Assembly: GCA_003512125.1 (NCBI GenBank)
Contig: DOSQ01000186.1
Coordinates: forward strand, 1 to 18,012
Length of the DNA stretch: 18,012 nt
DNA from: Acidaminococcaceae bacterium
GTDB taxonomy: Bacteria; Bacillota; Negativicutes; Acidaminococcales; Acidaminococcaceae
Direction: 5' to 3'
Under the pieces are notes generated by a model. The model saw only the letters and a list, made by a program, of their open reading frames with translations, had not been told where the DNA came from and did no database searches. Numbering within the stretch: the first letter of the stretch is position 1; every line of letters starts with the position of its first letter. A program made the position numbers and the translations under genes. Positions 7,053 through 14,964 of the stretch are shown here, piece after piece.

Positions 7053-8021
7053 TTATCCTGCCGTAAACAGGTAGACGGCCCGTAAGAGGCTGAAGCCGAG
7101 CAGGCCGGTAATGGATGTAAAGTACATCAGCAGGTTCATCTGCTTAATATGTTTGGAAGCAGGCTTCTGCAGATCATCCCCTATGGTCTCCTTGTGTACC
7201 AGCTTGCCAAAATAATAATGGTCCCCTCCCAGCATCAGATGAAGGGCGCCCGCCGCCACAGATTCCGTCTGGGCCGAATTGGGGCTCAGATGGTGATACC
7301 GGTCGCGCCAGAATATTTTCCACGCATTTTTAGTATCCAGCCCGGTAAAAAAACTGGCTGCCATCATACAGAAGGCACAGATACGGGCCGGAATAAAATT
7401 AGCTATGTCATCCAGTTTCGCAGCATACCGGCCAATATAGAGGAATTTCTCATCCTTATAGCCGATCATGCTGTCCATGGTATTGATGCCTTTATACAAA
7501 AACGCCAGCGGGGCGCCGCCAATGAACATATACAGCATCGGGGCGATAATACCGTCGGCAGTATTTTCTGCGACCGTTTCCACCGCGCCCTTGATCACTT
7601 CTTCTTCCGAAAGTTCAGCCGTGTCACGGCCCACGATCCAGGAAAGCATCTTCCGGCCCAGCGGCAGGTCCTGAGCCTCCAGCGCATCATAGACCTTCAT
7701 GCTTTCATCCCGCAGGGAACGGGTACAGAAAATCTGGTAACACATCACCGTTTCCAGGGCAAACCGCAGCCAGGGATCCACTTTCCCTGCCGCAAACAAA
7801 ATGAGATACGGCACGGAAAACGATAACAGGCATACAACAAGTACAATGACGAAACCGCCCCGCAGCAATTTATCCGGATCGGTACCGCAAACAGACCGGA
7901 CCCGTTTTTCAAGCCAGCTGATCAGGTTACCGATCAAAATAATCGGATGCGGCCAGCCGTGGGGATCGCCAATCGCCAGGTCTAACAGGAAACCGCAGAC
8001 GATGGCTCCTAACAACATCAT
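7053..8021 (-). CDS. cbiB: Adenosylcobinamide-phosphate synthase (membrane protein)
   Basis: CbiB joins aminopropanol phosphate (from CobD) to adenosylcobyric acid, producing adenosylcobinamide phosphate, at the cytoplasmic membrane. The 322-residue protein has several hydrophobic segments: residues 1-15, about 55-75, about 165-180 and the C-terminal end. The N-terminal signature DPHGWPHPIILIGNLI is typical of the family, as are VETVAENTADGIIAPM, YKGINTMDSMIGYKD and HHLSPNSAQTESVAAGAL. Two ATG codons are adjacent (8021 and 8018), and GAGGTG stands about 8 nt upstream. A possible internal promoter lies in the 71-nt gap before it. The same protein is called CobD in Pseudomonas-type nomenclature, which should not be confused with the decarboxylase next door. 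Confidence 0.96.
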   Translation of the reverse strand: MMLLGAIVCGFLLDLAIGDPHGWPHPIILIGNLISWLEKRVRSVCGTDPDKLLRGGFVIVLVVCLLSFSVPYLILFAAGKVDPWLRFALETVMCYQIFCTRSLRDESMKVYDALEAQDLPLGRKMLSWIVGRDTAELSEEEVIKGAVETVAENTADGIIAPMLYMFIGGAPLAFLYKGINTMDSMIGYKDEKFLYIGRYAAKLDDIANFIPARICAFCMMAASFFTGLDTKNAWKIFWRDRYHHLSPNSAQTESVAAGALHLMLGGDHYYFGKLVHKETIGDDLQKPASKHIKQMNLLMYFTSITGLLGFSLLRAVYLFTAG

Positions 8022-8042
8022 ATAACATACACCTCTTCAAAA

Positions 8043-8070
8043 GGTATAACGAAACGTCAACTCATGTCAA
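8043..8070 (-). promoter_or_regulatory. Possible internal promoter before cbiB
   Basis: The minus strand has a perfect TTGACA (8065-8070), a 16-nt spacer and TATACC (8043-8048), which matches the -10 consensus at four of six positions. It lies in the 71-nt gap between cbiA and cbiB, one of the few real gaps in the operon. The overall match is moderate, and a chance occurrence in AT-rich sequence is possible. Confidence 0.4.
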
Positions 8071-8092
8071 TTTAAAAACCACAACAGAAAAC

Positions 8093-9472
8093 TTATTTCT
8101 CAGAATTATGTTTATGATACCGGATACAGGCCTGCACAAAGTTTTCAGCAAACCCGATATTGCCCCAAAGGTGCAGGTGCGGATACCCGGCATACAGTGT
8201 TCCGTTGGCCTGGGCTGCAGGCCAGGCAGTCGTTTTTCCCGCTTTCTGTACCGTAAAGGCAGTTCCGTTCTCATCGCTGTCCGAATAGTGGAACTCATGG
8301 GCGTGGATCGAATCACCGGCTTTGCACAGTACATTATCTGTATTCGCTGTCATATTCACATAGCCAAAACGAACCAGCTTGTCCGTCATCCAGCAGTGAC
8401 CTTTTACAGCACCTACCCAGGGATATACAGTACCCTCTTCCCTGTAGCCTTCCATCAAATACATAAAACCGCCGCATTCCGCGTAACAGGGAAGCCCGGC
8501 TTCCAGTTTTTCACGCAGTTCCGTTAACAATAACGTGTTCTCACTTAACTGTCCGGCATATAATTCCGGGTAACCCCCGCCTAAAAACACGCCGTCACAG
8601 TCCGGCAGTTTCGTGTCCTGCAAAGGGCTGAAGGATACAATTTCTGCCCCCAGCATAGCCAGCAGGTCCAGCGAATCCTGATAATAAAAACAGAAGGCCT
8701 TATCCTGCGCAACCGCAATCGTAACTTTACCTGACGGTTTGATTTCCAGAGGTTCAAATTCCAGCGGTCCGGCATTCCCGGCCAGCGTCATCAGGCCTTC
8801 CAGATCCAAAGACTCATCCGCCTGTTTCGCCAGACGTTCCACGATGGTTTCCAGCGTTCCGATTTCTCCTGCAGTCACAAGTCCCAGATGACGGCTTTCC
8901 AGATTGCATTCCGGCAGATGCGGAAAATAACCGTAAACTTTAACGCCGGTCTCCTTTTCGATCACGTCTTTATAAAACTGGTATGTCATCTTTTTAACAT
9001 TATTCAAGATCACACCCTGAACATTACTGTCTGCCCGAAATTCTTTAAAACCCTTCACAAGGGCTGCCATGGAAACGGCCGCGCCTTTCCCGTTTATTAT
9101 CAGTACGACAGGCGCTTTAACCGTCCGCGCCAGATCGTAAGCGCTTGCTTCCGTGGTCTTTCCCATCCCGTCATAAAAGCCCATAGCGCCTTCCAGAACA
9201 GCTATATCACAGGACGAACTGTTTTTAGCCAGCAGACGTTTTACATTTTCCCGGCCTGTCAGAAACAGATCCAGGTTACGGGACTTTGCACCGATCACTT
9301 TTGAATGGAACATGGGGTCAATATAGTCAGGCCCGCTTTTGAAAGCCGCTACCTTCAGCTTTTTATTCAGCAGGGCCCGCAATACGCCACAGACCACCGT
9401 AGTCTTGCCGCTACCGCTCTGGGGCGCCGCAAAAAGCAGCCGGGGAATATCCATTGTTACCGTTTCAGCCAT
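8093..9472 (-). CDS. cbiA: Cobyrinic acid a,c-diamide synthase
   Basis: CbiA amidates the a and c carboxylates of cobyrinic acid (cobalt form) with glutamine and ATP. From the ATG at 9472 the protein is 459 residues, the family's usual size. The N-terminal synthetase domain has IPRLLFAAPQSGSGKTT as its P-loop, FKSGPDYIDPMFH and VLEGAMGFYDG. The C-terminal glutaminase domain has FLGGGYPELYA, the nucleophile Cys333 in CYAECGGFMYL and HAHEFHYS near the end. A GTG at 9481 would overlap the cbiET stop by 4 nt. The ATG nine bases later is preferred because GGGTGA lies 5 nt before it, but both starts are plausible and give nearly the same protein. Translational coupling to cbiET is likely either way. 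Confidence 0.95.
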   Translation of the reverse strand: MAETVTMDIPRLLFAAPQSGSGKTTVVCGVLRALLNKKLKVAAFKSGPDYIDPMFHSKVIGAKSRNLDLFLTGRENVKRLLAKNSSSCDIAVLEGAMGFYDGMGKTTEASAYDLARTVKAPVVLIINGKGAAVSMAALVKGFKEFRADSNVQGVILNNVKKMTYQFYKDVIEKETGVKVYGYFPHLPECNLESRHLGLVTAGEIGTLETIVERLAKQADESLDLEGLMTLAGNAGPLEFEPLEIKPSGKVTIAVAQDKAFCFYYQDSLDLLAMLGAEIVSFSPLQDTKLPDCDGVFLGGGYPELYAGQLSENTLLLTELREKLEAGLPCYAECGGFMYLMEGYREEGTVYPWVGAVKGHCWMTDKLVRFGYVNMTANTDNVLCKAGDSIHAHEFHYSDSDENGTAFTVQKAGKTTAWPAAQANGTLYAGYPHLHLWGNIGFAENFVQACIRYHKHNSEK

Positions 9473-9477
9473 CCTGT

Positions 9478-10692
9478 TCACCCAATCTTTTTTACTGCCG
9501 TAATGATATAAATCGGATTCTGTGCCATCATCAGGTTGTATCGGCCCAGCTTTTTATTGTAAGCGGATGCAATATTCACCACATCGAGTACATAATCCGT
9601 TTTTTCCTTATAATATTCTACCACCGCGCACAGCGTTTCCAGCGCGATCACATTGATCACGATACGGCACGCAGGATTACGTGCATACAGGCTGTCCAGC
9701 ATCTTGGCCATGTTGCCGCTGCTGCCGCCAATAAAGACGCAGTCAGGTACCGGGGTCTTTTCCATTTCTTCCGAGGCTTCCCCCGGCACGATTTCCATAT
9801 TGTCACAATGGAACCGTTCCCTGTTCAGACGCAGCAGCTCCAGCGCCTCCTCTTTCATTTCAAAGGCATACAGTTTTCCCTGCGGCGCCTGCAAGGCAAG
9901 TTCTACGGAACAGGATCCCGTCCCGGCCCCGATGTCGTAAATGATGTCATCCGGACGGGGCTGCAATTTGGAAATGGAAACCGCGCGGATCTCCTGTTTG
10001 GTCATGGGCGCCTTCCCCCGCAGGAACAGGCTGTCGTCCAGACCGTGGACACACTGCCGCAGCGGATTTCCGGCATTTTCATTCAAGATCATCATAACCG
10101 AAAGAGAAGGAAATTCTCCCTGCGCGATTTCCGAAGCGGTCCCGGTTACTATTTTTTCTTCCGGATAGGACAGATCCGAACCCACATGTACCAGCACATC
10201 TTCCAGTCCCTGCCTGCACAGCTGCCGGCATAATACCTGCGGGGAATTCTCTCCGCCGGTCAGGGAAAAAACTTTTTTATATTGTAAAACAGCAGAAACC
10301 AGATTCTGCTGTCTTCCATGCATACTGATAATTTTAGCGTCATCCCAGGACATCTGCAGCCGGGAAGCAAAATAAACCAGGCTGCTGATCCCACAGTACC
10401 GCTTTACCTCACACCGGGGCAGCTTCCCTGCAATGGTTTTGGCCAGACTGAAAAAGCCCACATCACCGGATACGAGGATACCCAGAACATCTTTTTCCGC
10501 ATCCGCGTTCGCCGCAATTTCCGCCAGCTCAGCCAGTTTTATCGTGGGATATACTTTCTTCCCTTCCCCAAACTGGCCTACCATCCGCCGGTCTCCTGCC
10601 AGAACCGTACTTTCGGCGATTGCCTGTCTTGCCGCTCCGGTCAGAAGATCGGGATTTCCCGGACCGATTCCGATCACATTCACTTTCAGCAT
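9478..10692 (-). CDS. cbiET: Fused cobalt-precorrin-7 C5-methyltransferase / cobalt-precorrin-6B C15-methyltransferase (decarboxylating)
   Basis: The 404-residue protein joins two enzymes that are often separate. Residues 1 to about 210 are CbiE, a tetrapyrrole methylase: VIGIGPGNPDLLT at the start, ILVSGDVGFFS and the YCGISSLVYFASRL segment. Residues about 225-404 are CbiT, a Rossmann methyltransferase: MTKQEIRAVSISKLQ, the SAM loop DIGAGTGSCSVE (253-264) and FIGGSSGNM. Together they methylate C15 (CbiT, with loss of CO2 from the C12 acetate) and C5 (CbiE). The same arrangement is found in CobL of the aerobic pathway, but CbiD, CbiG and the other genes here indicate the anaerobic route. AGGAG lies 7 nt before the ATG. 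The preceding 136-nt gap (10693-10828) holds a TATAAT at 10733-10738 without a properly spaced -35, and nothing else recognisable. Confidence 0.95.
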   Translation of the reverse strand: MLKVNVIGIGPGNPDLLTGAARQAIAESTVLAGDRRMVGQFGEGKKVYPTIKLAELAEIAANADAEKDVLGILVSGDVGFFSLAKTIAGKLPRCEVKRYCGISSLVYFASRLQMSWDDAKIISMHGRQQNLVSAVLQYKKVFSLTGGENSPQVLCRQLCRQGLEDVLVHVGSDLSYPEEKIVTGTASEIAQGEFPSLSVMMILNENAGNPLRQCVHGLDDSLFLRGKAPMTKQEIRAVSISKLQPRPDDIIYDIGAGTGSCSVELALQAPQGKLYAFEMKEEALELLRLNRERFHCDNMEIVPGEASEEMEKTPVPDCVFIGGSSGNMAKMLDSLYARNPACRIVINVIALETLCAVVEYYKEKTDYVLDVVNIASAYNKKLGRYNLMMAQNPIYIITAVKKIG

Positions 10693-10828
10693 GACCTGTC
10701 TCCTGTCTTACGTAACACACGTTCTAACATAAATTATATCTGACACCTTACTCAGGCACATTCAGTCAAATCTTTCTAAACACATGATGATTGCCGCAGC
10801 ACACACGGAACGGATCCAACGCATCCAA

Positions 10829-11590
10829 TCAGCAGCAAGTGCCGAACTGTTCTTTCAGTTCCGCCAGCACCTGCTCCAGGTTTTCGCCGGTCTCCGGATT
10901 CCTGTCGATCAGAATCAGTTTGGCCCCTACTTCGGCTGCCGCTTCCAGTTTGTCTTCAAAGCCGCCGGCCTTTCCGGAATCTTTTGAAACAATATATTTT
11001 GCGCCGGCGCGCCGGAACATGGCTATGTTCAGATCTTTGGCAAAGGGTCCCTGCATGCAGATGATCTGCGCCGGTTTGTAGCCAAGATTCAGCGCGTTGT
11101 CCAGCGAGTCACGCAAAGGCAGTATCCGGCAGGTAATGCGTTCCGCATAACCGGGAAGCTTTGTAAAATCAACCAGGTTCTTGCTGCCGGTGGTTAAAAA
11201 CACCGGCCCTTCCGTACCGCTCAAAATTTCGATGGCTTCCCCGAAATCTTTCACCGTGATACAGCCGGGATGTTCGCTGGCCGGCCGCAGCATCCGTTTG
11301 TACGGAAACCCGGTTTCCCTGCAGGCCTTCTGTATCGTATCCGTAACCACTACCGCATAAGGGTGGGTGGAATCCAGCACCAGATCCGGGTGCACCTCAC
11401 GCAAAAACGTGCACATATCCTCAAACGTCATGCGCTTTGTCTGTACATGGATGTACGGATTGTCAGGATATAAAGACGCACCGTATGCCGTAGCGACAGA
11501 GACATAGACATCTACCTGCATGGCAGCCAATGCGTCAGCAATTTTTCTTCCTTCTATGGTTCCGGCAATCAGCCAGACTTTTCGTTTCAT
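10829..11590 (-). CDS. cbiJ: Cobalt-precorrin-6A reductase
   Basis: The 253-residue protein matches the CobK/CbiJ family. It reduces the macrocycle of cobalt-precorrin-6A to -6B with a nicotinamide cofactor in the cytoplasm. It starts KVWLIAGTIEGRKIADAL, the family's opening with the GT(x)EGR motif, and continues with DLVLDSTHPYA, VFLTTGSKNL, RILP and IVSKDSGKAGGFEDKLEAA, a C-terminal signature. The ATG at 11590 overlaps the cbiH stop in an ATGA arrangement, and AGAGGA lies 8 nt upstream. It sits in the ring-synthesis part of the operon between cbiH and cbiET. CobK is the name of the same function in the aerobic pathway. Confidence 0.94.
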   Translation of the reverse strand: MKRKVWLIAGTIEGRKIADALAAMQVDVYVSVATAYGASLYPDNPYIHVQTKRMTFEDMCTFLREVHPDLVLDSTHPYAVVVTDTIQKACRETGFPYKRMLRPASEHPGCITVKDFGEAIEILSGTEGPVFLTTGSKNLVDFTKLPGYAERITCRILPLRDSLDNALNLGYKPAQIICMQGPFAKDLNIAMFRRAGAKYIVSKDSGKAGGFEDKLEAAAEVGAKLILIDRNPETGENLEQVLAELKEQFGTCC

Positions 11591-12321
11591 AAATGATATC
11601 CTCTGGGTGTTACGATCCGTCCGTTAATTACCTTGCTCTGGGAATTCCCGATGATAACCGTAGAAAACATATCCACATTTTCATTATCGCCCAGTTCTTT
11701 CAGCGTGGTCAGTTCGTAAGATTCACCTTCCCGTCCGATATTATGCACAATACCGCAGGGAACGTCGCCGTTCTGATGCTTCAGCATGATATCGCAGGCT
11801 TTTTTCAGATAATCTTGCCGTTTATGGCTTCTGGGATTGTAAATGGCAACACAGAAATCTCCCTGTGCAGCACAGTCCAGCCGTTTTTCAATCTTCTCCC
11901 AGGGGGTCAGCAGATCGCTTAAGGAAATCAGACAAAAATCACAGATCAGGGGCGCCCCAAGCAACGCAGCCCCCGAGCAGGCAGCCGTAACACCGGGAAT
12001 CACTTCAATATCAATTTCAGGATGATCGGCAGCCACCTGGCACATGATACCGGCCATACCGTACACACCGGCGTCCCCGCTGCTGATGATCGCTACCGTC
12101 TGCCCCTTTAGCGCTTCTTCCAGCGTCGCCTTGCAACGGTCCACTTCTTTACGCATCCCGTTGGACACGAATGTTTTTCCGGGGAACTCATCTTTGATCA
12201 GATTCACATATACATTATATCCTGTAATCACGTCACAGGATTCCAGCGCTTTGATGGCACGTGCGGTCATCTGTTCCCTGCCGCCCGGTCCCAGGCTTAC
12301 CACATAAATTTTAGCAGCCAT
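11587..12321 (-). CDS. cbiH: Cobalt-precorrin-3 (factor III) C17-methyltransferase
   Basis: CbiH methylates C17 and drives ring contraction in the anaerobic pathway. The 244-residue protein is a single tetrapyrrole methylase domain without the extra C-terminal iron-sulphur domain seen in some CbiH proteins. Motifs: VVSLGPGGREQMTARA, VITGYNVYVNLI, IISSGDAGVYGMAG, EVIPGVTAACSGAALLGAPL and SLSDLLTPWEKIEKRL, which together are specific to CbiH/CobJ within the methylase family. FSTVIIGNSQS near the C-terminus is also characteristic. AAAGGAG precedes the ATG. It begins 33 nt after cbiG and overlaps cbiJ by 4 nt. Confidence 0.95.
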   Translation of the reverse strand: MAAKIYVVSLGPGGREQMTARAIKALESCDVITGYNVYVNLIKDEFPGKTFVSNGMRKEVDRCKATLEEALKGQTVAIISSGDAGVYGMAGIMCQVAADHPEIDIEVIPGVTAACSGAALLGAPLICDFCLISLSDLLTPWEKIEKRLDCAAQGDFCVAIYNPRSHKRQDYLKKACDIMLKHQNGDVPCGIVHNIGREGESYELTTLKELGDNENVDMFSTVIIGNSQSKVINGRIVTPRGYHL

Positions 12322-12354
12322 TTTCTACTCCTTTTGCAATCAGTATCCTCTTTA

Positions 12355-13401
12355 TCATGAATTAAAATCTACAACAAAATTTTCAGCAGCTACAGCCAGC
12401 GTCACGCCGTTTCTTCCGGTCTTGCGCAACAGCAGTTTCCCACCATGACTGTCCAGCACAGCCGCCCGTTCACAGACATTATCTACGCCTACGGTTTTCG
12501 CCACAAAAGCAGAAGGCGTAAAATCCCCTTCCACAGCATTCAGTTCTTCCGCAGAATAAAACCGTACGGGCAGTGCATTGCTTTCAGCGAAGGCCAATAA
12601 TCCCTGCTCGTCCTTCTTTACATCAATGGAAGCGATTCCTTTTACCACGCTCATTGTAACTTTAAGCTTTGCCAGTTCCTGAATAACCAGTTCTTCGATT
12701 TTATCCTCCGGCGTGCCTCTGCGGCAGCCAATTCCCAGATGAAGAACGCGGGGGCGCAATACAACCGTTTCTACGAAAGGCTGTACTGTTTTGCGCAGGG
12801 AAATCGCCATGCCGACAGTTCCTTCGTTAGCCAGGACCAATCCTTTGGGAAGAGGACCTTTGATAGGAAAATCGCTTTTCACTCCCACTTTTTTACAGTC
12901 AACCAGATACGAAGCAAAGGTTTTGGCGGCATCCATGTTAAATATGGACATATTATGCCGTGCAGCCCATTCGTCCACAGCAAACAGGTCATTCACATCC
13001 GTCGCCGTGGTAATTACGGGAACCGCCCTCAAAAAACCGGCAATTCCCAGCGCCAGGCCATTGGCGCCACCGATATGCCCGGAAAGCAGAGGAATCACAA
13101 ACTTTCCCTGTTCGTCAATCGAAACGACGGCCGGATCCTTTGTCTTGCTGCGGATATAAGGGGCAATACTGCGAATCGCAATCCCCGTGGCACCGATAAA
13201 AACCATGAGACGGCACCGGGAAAAAGCTTCCCTGCACATTTCCTGTAAAGACGGGCTGATTTCCTTTAAGGCAGGATCCACATCCTTATACCGTCGTGTA
13301 GTAAATATCCCACTCTCAAATCCGCGGGACTCAAGATACTTTTTCAGTTTCAGGCTGATTCTTGCCCCGTTGCGGGTAAAAGAGAAAATTATCGCATTCA
13401 T
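12355..13401 (-). CDS. cbiG: Cobalt-precorrin-5A hydrolase
   Basis: CbiG opens the delta-lactone of cobalt-precorrin-5A and releases acetaldehyde, a step specific to the anaerobic pathway, so this gene is the clearest sign of which route is used. The 348-residue protein has the N-terminal segment LMVFIGATGIAIRSIAPYIRSK, then DPAVVSIDEQGKFVIPLLSGHIGGAN, ITTATDVNDLFAVDEWA, and the C-terminal domain beginning LHLGIGCRRGTP with AVEGDFTPSAFVAKTVGVDNVCERAA. All are family hallmarks. The ATG lies 1 nt after the cbiF stop and has no evident Shine-Dalgarno sequence, so translation probably depends on coupling to cbiF. Confidence 0.95.
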   Translation of the reverse strand: MNAIIFSFTRNGARISLKLKKYLESRGFESGIFTTRRYKDVDPALKEISPSLQEMCREAFSRCRLMVFIGATGIAIRSIAPYIRSKTKDPAVVSIDEQGKFVIPLLSGHIGGANGLALGIAGFLRAVPVITTATDVNDLFAVDEWAARHNMSIFNMDAAKTFASYLVDCKKVGVKSDFPIKGPLPKGLVLANEGTVGMAISLRKTVQPFVETVVLRPRVLHLGIGCRRGTPEDKIEELVIQELAKLKVTMSVVKGIASIDVKKDEQGLLAFAESNALPVRFYSAEELNAVEGDFTPSAFVAKTVGVDNVCERAAVLDSHGGKLLLRKTGRNGVTLAVAAENFVVDFNS

Positions 13402-13402
13402 G

Positions 13403-14209
13403 TTATTTTACAGGTTTGTGATGTGTCCTGCTTACCGGTTTAATCTGCAACTTGCTTGCATCGGCTTTACGGAATCCGGTTTCGAATGTAGGATTGTACA
13501 GCTCGCTGCGCTCATAAGCCGAACCCAGAAAACCGCCGACAGTGATCAGGGCCAGATTCCTGATGTTATTGGCCGCTGCGGTTTCTGCAATCGTACCAAC
13601 AGTACAGTGCAGCACTTTTTCATCCGGCCAGGAAGCTTTGTAAACAATAGCCGCCGGTTCATCAGCGCCATAACCGCCGCTGATCAGTTCCTTCTGGAGC
13701 TTCTCCAGCATACCGGCACTGAGGAAGATGACCATGGTGGCATGATGCTTCGCATAATCTTTGATCTTCTGTTTCGGCGGAACCCCTGTCCGCCCTTCCA
13801 TACGGGTAATGATAACGGACTGGCTGACCTCCGGAAGGGTATACTCCGCTTTCAGGGATGCAGCCGCCGCGCAGAAGGAACTGACTCCGGGCACAACTTC
13901 AAAATCAAGATTATAACTCTTCAGCAGATCCATCTGTTCCCTGTGGGCTCCGTAGACGCTGGGATCGCCTGTATGGAGGCGCACTACCAGTTTGCCTTCC
14001 TGGGCAGCCGGAACCATAGCCGCAATGACTTCTTCCAGCGTCATGACCGCGCTGTTCATAATTACGCACTCCGGTTTTGCATAGTCAAGCAAAGCAGGAT
14101 TCACCAGAGAACCTGCATAAATGATAAGGTCTGCCTTTTCCAGCAGTTCTTTCCCGCGAACCGTGATCAGATCCGCTGCTCCGGGACCTGCGCCAATAAA
14201 ATAGATCAT
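13403..14209 (-). CDS. cbiF: Cobalt-precorrin-4 C11-methyltransferase
   Basis: CbiF adds the C11 methyl from SAM to cobalt-precorrin-4. The 268-residue protein has the family's start IYFIGAGPGAADLITVRG, DLIIYAGSLVNP, VRLHTGDPSVYGA (the SAM/substrate loop), EVVPGVSSFCAAAASL and TRMEGRTGVP, the last distinguishing C11-methyltransferases (CbiF/CobM) from other tetrapyrrole methylases. A basic tail (SRTHHKPVK) follows the conserved domain. The ATG overlaps the cbiL stop in an ATGA arrangement, and the gene is followed one base later by cbiG, whose substrate it makes. Confidence 0.96.
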   Translation of the reverse strand: MIYFIGAGPGAADLITVRGKELLEKADLIIYAGSLVNPALLDYAKPECVIMNSAVMTLEEVIAAMVPAAQEGKLVVRLHTGDPSVYGAHREQMDLLKSYNLDFEVVPGVSSFCAAAASLKAEYTLPEVSQSVIITRMEGRTGVPPKQKIKDYAKHHATMVIFLSAGMLEKLQKELISGGYGADEPAAIVYKASWPDEKVLHCTVGTIAETAAANNIRNLALITVGGFLGSAYERSELYNPTFETGFRKADASKLQIKPVSRTHHKPVK

Positions 14210-14910
14210 TCCTGTTCAAACTCCTTTTCTTTTACCAATATCACTGAAAAATAACTGCTTTTATCGTCAACTTTGCTCAGATCTTTGTATATCTTTTCTC
14301 CGGGCAGGCCGCAATTCTCCACCATCTGGGCATGTTTCAAAAGCCCGCGCCCGGTCAGCTCATCCCGGACCCTGCCGATCTCACTGGCGGATTTCATCAG
14401 GATCTTATTTCCGGGCATGTCCAGGAACCGGCTTGATTCTTTATAGCTGCCCGGCAGAATCGTCAGCGGTTCCGCTTTTTCGCACAGGGAAACATTTAAT
14501 TTTGCCGCTACTGCACAGAAGCTCGTCACGCCGGGAACCAGTTCCGCTTCATATCCTTCTTTCAGTACAAGTTTATGAACGTAGATGCAGGTCGCATAAA
14601 CCGTTGGGCACCCTAACGTAATAAAAACCACGTTTTTACCCTGATCCAGATAGTTAATAATATCATCCGCGCCTTTCTGATGCGCTTTGGAAATAATATC
14701 ATGATCTTTGACCATCGGCATATAAACCAGAAGCTGCTCTTTATCCTTCAGGTCTACGATTCCTTCCACGATATTTTTAGCTACCAGCACATCACTGTCG
14801 CCCTGCGGAATTGCCAGCACATCGCATTCCTTAATCAGACGGACTGCTTTCAGCGTCATCAGTTCCGGATCCCCGGGGCCTACGCCAATACTGTACAGTT
14901 TACCCTTCAT
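14206..14910 (-). CDS. cbiL: Cobalt-factor II / cobalt-precorrin-2 C20-methyltransferase
   Basis: CbiL adds the C20 methyl group, the first step after cobalt insertion. The 234-residue protein begins KLYSIGVGPGDPELMTLKAVRLI, a signature of C20-methyltransferases, and has FITLGCPTVYATCIYVH, ELVPGVTSFCAVAAKLNVSLC and LTILPGS. The ATG at 14910 has AAAGGAG about 9 nt upstream. It follows cbiD after 54 nt and overlaps cbiF by 4 nt. Its substrate must come from a chelatase and from precorrin-2 synthesis encoded elsewhere, since neither is in the window. Confidence 0.95.
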   Translation of the reverse strand: MKGKLYSIGVGPGDPELMTLKAVRLIKECDVLAIPQGDSDVLVAKNIVEGIVDLKDKEQLLVYMPMVKDHDIISKAHQKGADDIINYLDQGKNVVFITLGCPTVYATCIYVHKLVLKEGYEAELVPGVTSFCAVAAKLNVSLCEKAEPLTILPGSYKESSRFLDMPGNKILMKSASEIGRVRDELTGRGLLKHAQMVENCGLPGEKIYKDLSKVDDKSSYFSVILVKEKEFEQE

Positions 14911-14964
14911 ACTTCGTTTCTCCTTTATCTTTTCAAAAATTTATAGCAATTTATTGTTTCCGGA

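Noticed and set aside
10733..10770. Promoter with TTGACT and TATAAT before cbiET
   Set aside because: The spacing between the two boxes is about 25 nt, too long for sigma-70; only the isolated -10-like sequence at 10733-10738 is noted.
13187..14254. Long plus-strand open frame (355 codons) opposite cbiF and cbiG
   Set aside because: It is antisense to two clearly conserved genes, has no recognisable domain and no ribosome binding site, and looks like a frame kept open by codon bias of the minus-strand genes.
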